64,000 nt of DNA. Source: Luteolibacter flavescens (GTDB lineage: Bacteria > Verrucomicrobiota > Verrucomicrobiia > Verrucomicrobiales > Akkermansiaceae). A model generated the notes under the pieces. It was not told the origin of the DNA, searched no databases, and saw only the letters and a program-made list of their open reading frames with translations. This document shows positions 59,701-64,000 of the stretch, piece by piece (positions within the stretch are counted from its first letter, which is position 1; each line of letters starts with the position of its first letter). Position numbers and translations under genes: made by a program. The stretch is from the NCBI RefSeq assembly GCF_025950085.1, contig NZ_JAPDDS010000016.1:1-64000 (forward strand), read 5' to 3'.

Positions 59701-61947
59701 TTTGACCCGCACACGTGGCTGCCGACGACGCTCTTCCTCGGCAAGGGCGGCTTCGAGGTCACCGCGCTCGGCGACCTGCTGCTCGGCCCCGTCGCGAACC
59801 CCTTCCTGCTGCCTCCGGGAGTGAACAACACGTATTGGCTGAAGTCCTACTTCAGCACCTACTCGCCGGAGAGCAGCGTCAGCGTTTCCTCGGTCGGTGG
59901 CTCCGTCACCTTGCGGAATGGCACCACGCTGCCGGTCTCCGGGGCGGGCAGCTCGACGAATATCCTCTACGCGTGGATCGACCGGCAGCAGGTCCTCCGC
60001 ACCACGCCGGCCTCCGCATCGTACTACCAGCCGTGGCTGCGCATCGCGGAGACTTCCGCGGCGCCTTTCAGCACGCTCGTATCGCTGTTGCCGCCGACGC
60101 TTGATGTGACGTCCTTCAGCAGCGACATCAATCTCGCGGGGAATGTGACGCTTTTCCCGTCCGCCACGGGCAATCTCGAGTTGCTCGCCGGGGGCGCGAT
60201 CAATGGCCTCCAGCGCAATGGTCGCGTGACCTTCAATGGCACCAGCACCTCGTGGGGCAGCTCGCGCATCAATGTCTCGGATGCCGATCCCGATGCGATC
60301 CCGGGGATCACGTCGCCGTATGGCTACACCGCGCTCGTCGGCTTCGACCAATCGCTGGCCCGCTCGACCCGCAGCGGCTTCCTCGACTTCGTGAACAAGC
60401 TCTTCCGCGAGACCGGTGCGACGCAGGGTTCGCAGGCCATCCTGCAGGTAAAGCAGGCGCTCCACGATGCGGGGCTGCTGCATCGGGACGACGAAGAGCC
60501 GGTGCGCCTGTATGCGGGCTCCGGAGATATCTCCGGTCTCACGCTTTTCTCTCCGAAGGAAACGCTGGTCTATGCGGCGCGAGACATCGTGGACGTGTCG
60601 CTCTATCTGCAAAATGTCCGCGCGTCCGACACGAGCGTGGTGGCCGCGGGCCGCGACATCATTCCGTCGAATGCGAATTCACTGCTGAGGCTCCTAGCCA
60701 ATGCCGCGGGCAACGTGGTGAACAACGACAGCTCCGCGAATGCTGGCGACATCCAGATCTCCGGACCGGGGACGCTGCAGGTGCTCGCAGGCCGCACGCT
60801 CGACCTGGGAACCGGTGCGGAGCTCGCCGACGGAACCGCGGCGGGCATCACCAGCATCGGGAATGCGCGCAATCCCGCGCTGTCCGCGACGGGGGCAGGC
60901 CTGATCGTCGGCGCGGGTGTCAGTGACGCTACGTCGCTGGTGGACAGTTCGCTCGATTTCGCGGCCTTCATCGCGCAATACGTCGATACCGCCGAGGGTG
61001 CGGCCTACCTCAAGGAGCTGGCTCCGGGGGTGAATTTCGCATCGCTCGACGCGGAGAATCAGGCGCGTCTCGCGCTCGGTGTCTTCTACCTCATCCTCCG
61101 CGATGCGGGCCGCAACTATGCGGAGGATGGCAACTATGACACCGCGCTCGCGGCCATCAAGGTGCTGATCGGTGAGAACCGGGCACCGGGAGACATCCTC
61201 ACGCGTGGACGCAGCATTCGCACGACCCGTGGCGGCGCGATCAATCTCATCACGCCCGGCGGTGGCCTCACGCTGGCGAATACCGCGATCGGAAATCCGC
61301 AGTCGCCTCCGGGCATCATCACGGAGAGCGGCGGGGACATCTTCACCTACGCGAACAACGACGTGAACATCGGCATCGGCCGCATCTTCACGCTGCGGGG
61401 TGGCAATCAGGTGATCTGGTCCACAAAGGGCGATATCGCCGCGGGCTCATCCTCGAAGACGGTGACGTCAGCGCCGCCGACCCGCGTGCTCATCGATCCC
61501 CAGAGCGCCGCCGTGCAGACGGACCTTGCGGGCCTCGCGACCGGCGGTGGCATCGGTGCCCTCGCCACGGTGGCGGGCGTGCCGCTTGGCGACGTGGATC
61601 TCATCGCTCCGGAAGGAACCGTCGATGCGGGCGACGCGGGCATCCGGGTCTCGGGCAATCTCAACATCGCGGCGAACCAGGTGCTCAATGCCGGCAACAT
61701 CGCCGTCGGCGGCTCCAGCGCCGGAACACCGGCTGCCCCGTCCGCGCCGAGCGTCTCCACCGTGACCAATGCCTCCACTGCCGTGGCCGCTGCCGGGGAA
61801 ACCGCGACGGCTCCGCAGCAAACCGCGCCGACTCCCGAGAACGAGCCCGTGGTGGAAGAGATCGAGACGGTTGTGACCGTCGAGGTGCTCGGCTATTCCG
61901 ATGACGACGACGAGGAGGAAGAGGACGGAGAGGAAGATTCGCAGTGA
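50791..61947 (+). CDS. Giant TpsA-type filamentous haemagglutinin-like protein
   Basis: The 3718-residue protein starts with a signal peptide (about 1-31, ending MMQANA). A Gly/Ala-rich stretch follows, then an N-terminal TPS secretion domain (about 120-260). It has the hallmark NWETFNVG motif at Asn164 and NRNGVIFGGSSQVNTG at Asn220. Thereafter it is a very long beta-helix of short Gly/Ala/Ser/Thr/Asn-rich repeats with many GGS(I/L)xLxA units. The C-terminus is acidic (about 12 Asp/Glu in the last 17 residues). It should be exported through the TpsB of the same operon and form a surface fibre. I found no Cys and only about twelve Met after the signal peptide. It has no obvious toxin domain at the C-terminus. 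Confidence 0.92.
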   Translation: MNIEATMRHSLLTTALHMTWGMSVLMMQANADILRGGGGSGGAAPPAASATPSGGTTPSVTNQARTNAQDSLARTTQAIAAVRAMQLAARNNAVNGPNNLGNHPGTGAPLPNVPNGLGQGGLQVHGNVATDASWWQGAELPTQTTDSSGTKVTIKQTAQQALLNWETFNVGKDTTLTFDQSAAGSGANQWIAFNKVNDPLGNPTQILGTIKAQGQVYVINRNGVIFGGSSQVNTGALTVSALPINDELVANGLLNNPTQAFLFNGLGQGDIGDVTVQAGAQIKTSVSADGNGGRIFLAGANVTNDGTLSSPSGQVILAAGLQVGVVAHNTADPSLRGLDVFVGAVVDPASALSPYAGTVTNNGLIEIARGSTLLTGKTIAQNGAIDSTTSVSLNGRVDLLANYDAVSNPGFVASNPNTGSAFAWRSTGNITLGENSVIRILPELTSTATSIGTELALRSQINLQGKNIHHAQGSILLAPNAKASIQAGTWAFLNSTTLPTSNFVSTGGQVFLDHGSVINLAGTTDALASVLQNIIELELRGSELSVAPVQREGELRGETIVVDLGKTGTYDGRQWVGTPLADLIGYLGLVQRDVAQLTTAGGTLTISAGDAAVVRDGSVIDVSGGWTNFKGGTVATTRVVSNGQIVDISQATPDQVYSGIYTGNSSVAHSKWGVVEKFSRALAPAGTRYQEGYTQGANAGSVTITAPAIVLDGSLRGNTVAGENQIRNQPGSSALPKAATLALHFRGRENLAPNYFVTYPDGLDIVFKEGVEQDDVPDFALDANGNAVALPDARKNEVFLSPGLLTSSGFGHLAVTNENGTITVAEGQHLTASPGGSISLTASNIDILGNVTAAGGSLFFTALNASPYDVAVGLSQNPPVAPPIRPGRGIFTLAEGATLSTAGLVTDDRFASSYATPAIADGGSIRIEAYSADLGSGSLVDVSGGYAMNSDGRGRYGNAGSISILTGKDPGVSSNLGGTLHLGGALRGISGGKGGTLTLQAGAIQVGGATAPAGVYHLDPSFFSEGGFTKFNIQGLGGPGLTAVKVAENTLLTPVAKRLAAVANSSGGGLRLGEYADVHGRDPEVSERQAVSLSFTSDGVRDAATGFLLHRGDVVIGEGSVIRTDPGAAVEVRGSTATVLGSILAPAGSIRVSGSSNSGNVFGDPNQAVATTFLGSHSVLSTAGTVVLRPDAYGRRIGSVLGGGSISVSGNLVASAGAVLDVSGTSGVLDVDPAYTTTPSNPVPTTGLTNRPRIRQTVPVQVDSNAGSITLTGGQFLFSDATLRGNAGGASASGGSLSISSGRFYTSADVPSPADVTLTITQSGPVIGSSLSNNSIGQTITGTLGSGHGFFAVDSFQSGGFDSLALGGVVRTSGAVTIDARGQVSLGNQGILFNDSALTVRAGAVSIGMPFRPPQLPTEEVSPIIVNGSPFIIPATYGSGTLDIEARHIDVGSLSLQGTGRANLVAEGGDVRGNGTFVMAGDLSIRAGQIYPTTASEFNLIAYDYQNVSGAQKGSITITSSGSRSLPYSAGGKLGIYASTIHQGGVLRAPFGTITLGWDGSGTAPRDWFTGTARPFPVTSDLTLESGSITSVSSVDPVTGKGLVLPYGYSPDGTVWIDPRGVDITAGGLPEKSITLSGGNITQEAGSSIDLRGGGDLYADRWVSGLGGPVDILANTGSFAIIPSYGADYAPYAAYNDSAATTNLIGGASGYTNSTLAVGDRVYLQGSKTLAAGWYTLLPARYALLPDAVLVSASDAGGYGTLEVPGGASIVNGYRYNSLNDERAMPAITTRFEVASSKVVRQRAQYFDFLANTFLKQSAATLNAPAPVLPTDSGYLRFQATQSMDLAGAVASQSISGGRGASIDISTQLDTFISNGTTSGGPGVITLDSAALNAFGAESLLIGGTRSRNADGTSTVTVSSGKITVDNAGAPLGAEDLILAAKNQLVLAAGAKLVSTGDRTSGADTLRITGDGALVRVSGNPTATVLRSGTTSSATPLLSIGAGAGITGGGIILDSTAGLSLDGTASLSAESYTFGAGRISVMLDPSLAVPAGGSLVLDNDFLATFGTAASLGLVSYSSIDLHGAGQFGSPALKSLTLGASEIRGVGQGAGTARIVANDVLLHNPNAATAGTPGTASGSLEISAATIRLGSNQVALNHYSNVRLTATRGILGEGTGGLSAQAGLTLDTPRLTGAAGAVRTITAGGNLALVSTTGSNPAGGLLAGGAGSTLTLTGSSIAAGSEVLLESGNLSLRATTGDLAVTGRLDVSGGRKVFGDAVRYSSAGNIRLTAYAGNVTVASAATLDLSAHAGGGNAGTLAISNPNGNFTLAGTLLGSGGSGGMDGSFSLDTSVLPSLSGLAASLRNASFTGSQDFRVRSGDVTLDGLSVARDFVLSADRGGITVTGTVDVSGATGGSIRLAANGDLVLAAGSRLDASGDDFSNAGKGGAITLEAGSSRDGAAGPGALTLRSGSSIDLSVAANNAGSAAQGKFTGKLHLRAPQIAGDMAVTSLDSTVTGASSILVEGYKIYDLTSTNGTITTAVQNEIKADGESFLGAAGTASAAYISISNRLLANNAGLASVLVLAPGAEIVHRTGNLTLGTSTSTNTSDWNLANYRFGAKGAAGVLTLRAAGNITLFNAISDGFVSSAYNSLLLPDNATLPVNTRSYSYRFVSGADLGAADHGRTLALDALAAGTGSLLLGKNNTNNFSNSNGSTNNPGNNATTALAVGNRFQVIRTGTGDIDIRAGRSVQLQNHFATIYTAGTVVADPTMGGTFDLPILDQTGGNITLGAIQQSPSYPAQYTMAGGDVSIFAGLDIEHISRTNQNVPIADSQRQLPNNWLYRRGYVDPVTGQFGTSRFGDTASTTWWVDFSNFFQGVGALGGGDVSLVAGHNVNNVDAVIPTNARMPKGTPNAANLVELGGGDLIVRAGNNIDAGVYYVERGRGTLDAGGSIVTNATRSPSIPQLSGAANTFDPHTWLPTTLFLGKGGFEVTALGDLLLGPVANPFLLPPGVNNTYWLKSYFSTYSPESSVSVSSVGGSVTLRNGTTLPVSGAGSSTNILYAWIDRQQVLRTTPASASYYQPWLRIAETSAAPFSTLVSLLPPTLDVTSFSSDINLAGNVTLFPSATGNLELLAGGAINGLQRNGRVTFNGTSTSWGSSRINVSDADPDAIPGITSPYGYTALVGFDQSLARSTRSGFLDFVNKLFRETGATQGSQAILQVKQALHDAGLLHRDDEEPVRLYAGSGDISGLTLFSPKETLVYAARDIVDVSLYLQNVRASDTSVVAAGRDIIPSNANSLLRLLANAAGNVVNNDSSANAGDIQISGPGTLQVLAGRTLDLGTGAELADGTAAGITSIGNARNPALSATGAGLIVGAGVSDATSLVDSSLDFAAFIAQYVDTAEGAAYLKELAPGVNFASLDAENQARLALGVFYLILRDAGRNYAEDGNYDTALAAIKVLIGENRAPGDILTRGRSIRTTRGGAINLITPGGGLTLANTAIGNPQSPPGIITESGGDIFTYANNDVNIGIGRIFTLRGGNQVIWSTKGDIAAGSSSKTVTSAPPTRVLIDPQSAAVQTDLAGLATGGGIGALATVAGVPLGDVDLIAPEGTVDAGDAGIRVSGNLNIAANQVLNAGNIAVGGSSAGTPAAPSAPSVSTVTNASTAVAAAGETATAPQQTAPTPENEPVVEEIETVVTVEVLGYSDDDDEEEEDGEEDSQ

Positions 61948-61959
61948 ATGAAAGCTCCA

Positions 61960-61990
61960 CCGCGAGGCTGCCGTGCCGGTGGCCTCGCGG
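61960..61990. terminator. Hairpin between the convergent TpsA and dioxygenase-fusion genes
   Basis: A perfect 9-bp stem (ccgcgaggc at 61960-61968, gcctcgcgg at 61982-61990) with a 13-nt loop lies between the TpsA stop codon (ends 61947) and the stop of the convergent gene (61996). No T-run is present on either strand. A bidirectional terminator is likely. Confidence 0.6.
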
Positions 61991-61995
61991 CGTCT

Positions 61996-63993
61996 TCAGA
62001 TCTGATAGGCCATTTCCGGAGTCCGGTAGCTGTCCGTCGGGGGCGTCGTCTTCTGGGGCCTGGCAGCATGCTTGAGCACGCTTGTGGCGGTCTCGGCGGC
62101 ACGCAGGCGCAGCTCCGGTACGGCGGTGCATTCCCAGTAGCGGGCGCGCAGCATCGGGCCGACGTAGTAGATGCCGCCGATGACCGAGCCGTCTTCTTCC
62201 ACGAGCCGGAAGTCGGATGAGGTGTCCACGCCCAGGCCCAGCTCGTCCTCGCGGATCCAGCCCTTGCCGAGCAGGTCGTCCAGCAGCGGGCTGTTAGAGC
62301 CTGCGAGGCGCGCGGTGAATCCGGTGGCATTGATCACGCGGTTGAATTCACGGCTGCTGCTGCCGGTCGCCGGGCTGGTCCATTCCGCGAGGTAACGTCC
62401 GCTTGGCAGGCGCTCCAGCTTTGCGATGCCGCCGCGGTGGCGTTCGAGGATTCCAGCCTGTCGCATGCGCTCGACGGCCTCCATGACCGCGGGGGCGATG
62501 CGGTGCCGCACGGCTTCCCAGTAGGGCTTGATGTGCCTCTTGAAGCGCCGGCGCTCGCGACCGGGCAGCGCGGCCCAGATGCTGGAGGTGACGGGGCGCA
62601 GCGCATTGATCACGTCGCGCCAATCCATGCCCGCGGCCTGCGCTTCCCGGATGGCATCGCGGACCCGGCGGCAGAGGCGGGTGACCTTCATCGGCTCGCG
62701 CGCCAGTTGTTCGCGGAAGCCCTGGGCATCGAATGCCGGGCCTCCGGCGGCGGCATGCGGCACGTGGCTGGCAGGCAGCAAGCCGCGGCGGGAGATCGCG
62801 ACGATCTTCCCGCGATGGCCGCGTGCGGAGAGCTCCGCCAGCACGTCCATGCAGGTCAGGCCGGTGCCCACGATCAGCACCTCATCGTCCGGGCGGACTT
62901 CATCGAGGGCGTTGGATTGCCATGGGTCCGCCATCGCGGGCCACTCTTGTCCGGCGGGGAAATTCTCACGGCCCGGCGGTGTGCCGATCGCCAGCACCAC
63001 GGCCTCCGCCTGCAGCGCGCCGCCATTCGTGCTCAGCACCTGGAAGTCGCCGTCGTGGCCATCGATGCGCTCCACCTGCTCGGTGCGGACCTCCAGCCGG
63101 GCGCGGGAGTAGAGCGCCGCATCCTTGAGGATGTCGCCGAGGTATTCGCCATACCAGGTGCGCGGGGCGAAGTCGCTGGCGGCGACCTGGCGGCCCTTGC
63201 GCGCGCACCACTCGTGGAAGTGCCCCGGGGACTCGGGGAAGGCGGACATGCCACCGGCAGGCACATTCAGCAAGTGGGTCAGGCAGCGAGTGCCGTAGGC
63301 CACGCCACGGCCTACGTCCGGCGCGGCCTCGTAGAGCACCACGCGGGTGTCCGGCCCGCACTCGCGCAGCAGATGTACGGCAGTCATCGTACCTGAGAAT
63401 CCCGCGCCCACCACGGCGAAGGTCCTCAGCCCCGCCTCGGCATTCACCGTGGCGTCCACGTCGTAGCAGCGCTGGATGCTGGTGCCGGAGTGCGTGAGAT
63501 TCACCCCGTAGACGTGGATGGAGACCGTGGGCGTCATGTCGTCATTCGACACCTGGTGGATGTCGCCCGGAGGGTGGAGGAATTCCACCTCGCCGCGATA
63601 GCACACGGAGCTCTTGCCCGCCACGAGGCGTCCCTTCGCATCGCGCGTCCACAGCGTCTCCACCTCGCGGCCTCGCCATACGCCGAAGCAGCACCAGCAG
63701 CGGTGATCGTGCACGGGCGTGCGGTGACCCGGCAGCCAGATCAGCGCGGCGATGGAAAAGCGTCCCGCGGGATCGACGTGGAGGATCTCCTGCCGGTAGG
63801 TGGCGAAGGGTGCCGCGGGCAGCTCACCGGTGATCAGGTCGTCATCGGACAGCGCGCGTTGCAGCGCGGACTTGATGTTGCCCTCGGCCCACTCGGCCGC
63901 GCCATGGCTTCTGTCCAGCGCTGCGGAGATCTCCTCCGCCAGCTTGGCGATCCCTGGTCCCACACAATCCGGTGACGCGAATGCGGTTGGCAT
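61996..63993 (-). CDS. Cysteine-dioxygenase-like cupin fused to FAD/NAD(P)-binding domain
   Basis: The 665-residue protein starts at ATG 63993, seven bases before the window edge, so a longer N-terminus outside the window cannot be excluded. Residues 1-170 match the cysteine dioxygenase/thiol dioxygenase cupin: PVHDHRCWCCFGVWRGREVE with His95 and His97 as metal ligands, and His146 in PPGDIHQVS. An FAD/NAD(P)-binding domain of the HI0933/FAD-NAD type begins near 191 (FAVVGAGFSGTMTAVHLL, GAGFSG at 196-201) and continues with EAAPDVGRGVAYG and VVLAIGTPPG. Thiol oxidation to sulfinate coupled to a flavoprotein would be sulfur metabolism. It converges with TpsA, 48 bp from its stop. Confidence 0.85.
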   Translation of the reverse strand: MPTAFASPDCVGPGIAKLAEEISAALDRSHGAAEWAEGNIKSALQRALSDDDLITGELPAAPFATYRQEILHVDPAGRFSIAALIWLPGHRTPVHDHRCWCCFGVWRGREVETLWTRDAKGRLVAGKSSVCYRGEVEFLHPPGDIHQVSNDDMTPTVSIHVYGVNLTHSGTSIQRCYDVDATVNAEAGLRTFAVVGAGFSGTMTAVHLLRECGPDTRVVLYEAAPDVGRGVAYGTRCLTHLLNVPAGGMSAFPESPGHFHEWCARKGRQVAASDFAPRTWYGEYLGDILKDAALYSRARLEVRTEQVERIDGHDGDFQVLSTNGGALQAEAVVLAIGTPPGRENFPAGQEWPAMADPWQSNALDEVRPDDEVLIVGTGLTCMDVLAELSARGHRGKIVAISRRGLLPASHVPHAAAGGPAFDAQGFREQLAREPMKVTRLCRRVRDAIREAQAAGMDWRDVINALRPVTSSIWAALPGRERRRFKRHIKPYWEAVRHRIAPAVMEAVERMRQAGILERHRGGIAKLERLPSGRYLAEWTSPATGSSSREFNRVINATGFTARLAGSNSPLLDDLLGKGWIREDELGLGVDTSSDFRLVEEDGSVIGGIYYVGPMLRARYWECTAVPELRLRAAETATSVLKHAARPQKTTPPTDSYRTPEMAYQI

Positions 63994-64000
63994 TCCTTCC

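Noticed and set aside
50791-61947. A contact-dependent inhibition system
   Set aside because: No C-terminal toxin-like domain and no small immunity-type gene follows the giant protein. The last residues are an acidic tail and the next gene is convergent.

Overview
The window is high-GC DNA from a bacterium of the PVC group, most likely a member of the Verrucomicrobiota close to Luteolibacter or Haloferula. The genus is a guess from family content. The phylum call rests on lineage-typical families: a DUF1549/DUF1553 protein beside a DUF1501 protein, a ThuA-like protein, a very large TIGR02604-type propeller protein, and DLLLGF-like secreted proteins with a TSP3-type calcium motif. Shine-Dalgarno sites are weak or absent before most genes.

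Layout. 1-5.2 kb: an intergenic repeat, a three-gene minus-strand operon (secreted protein, NAD-dependent beta-hydroxyacid dehydrogenase, YgfZ), then a processive GT2 glycosyltransferase with an L,D-transpeptidase. 5.3-14.1 kb: rpsT, a small zinc-ribbon protein, a Cys/Asp/Lys-rich tandem-repeat protein, a photolyase-related protein, XerD, TerC, a CNNM/CorC-type protein, a Fic protein with a degenerate active-site motif, and a TatD-type hydrolase with a 90-residue partner. 14.2-20.6 kb: DUF1549/1553, DUF1501, rhodanese, ThuA and a small membrane protein. 20.8-30.2 kb: carB, an AraC regulator, an SLBB-like protein, a DUF58 protein and a transglutaminase. 30.5-39.0 kb: a 1452-residue multidomain redox-type protein, an unknown membrane protein, tRNA-Cys(GCA), an IS630 relic and a PrsW-type protease with a GYF-like domain.

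39.3-61.9 kb is the most striking part. It is a run of eleven plus-strand genes preceded by a 29-codon open frame ending in Cys-Cys-Arg-Cys and a terminator-like hairpin. The genes encode two secreted proteins, a TpsB/FhaC-type outer-membrane transporter, an ExbB-like protein fused to DUF2341 and LamG-like domains, two ExbD proteins, a TonB-like protein, a porin, a coiled-coil protein, a parvulin and a 3718-residue TpsA filamentous-haemagglutinin-like protein. The exported products are almost free of sulfur. The first two contain no Cys and only the initiator Met, and the 3718-residue protein has no Cys and about twelve Met after its signal peptide. The next gene, convergent, fuses a cysteine-dioxygenase-like domain to an FAD/NAD(P)-binding domain. 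My inference is a sulfur- or cysteine-responsive two-partner secretion locus with its own proton-motive-force machinery.

The window also carries three kinds of intergenic palindromic repeat: a roughly 150-bp element present twice, a three-hairpin cluster, and an element with 34-bp inverted arms.
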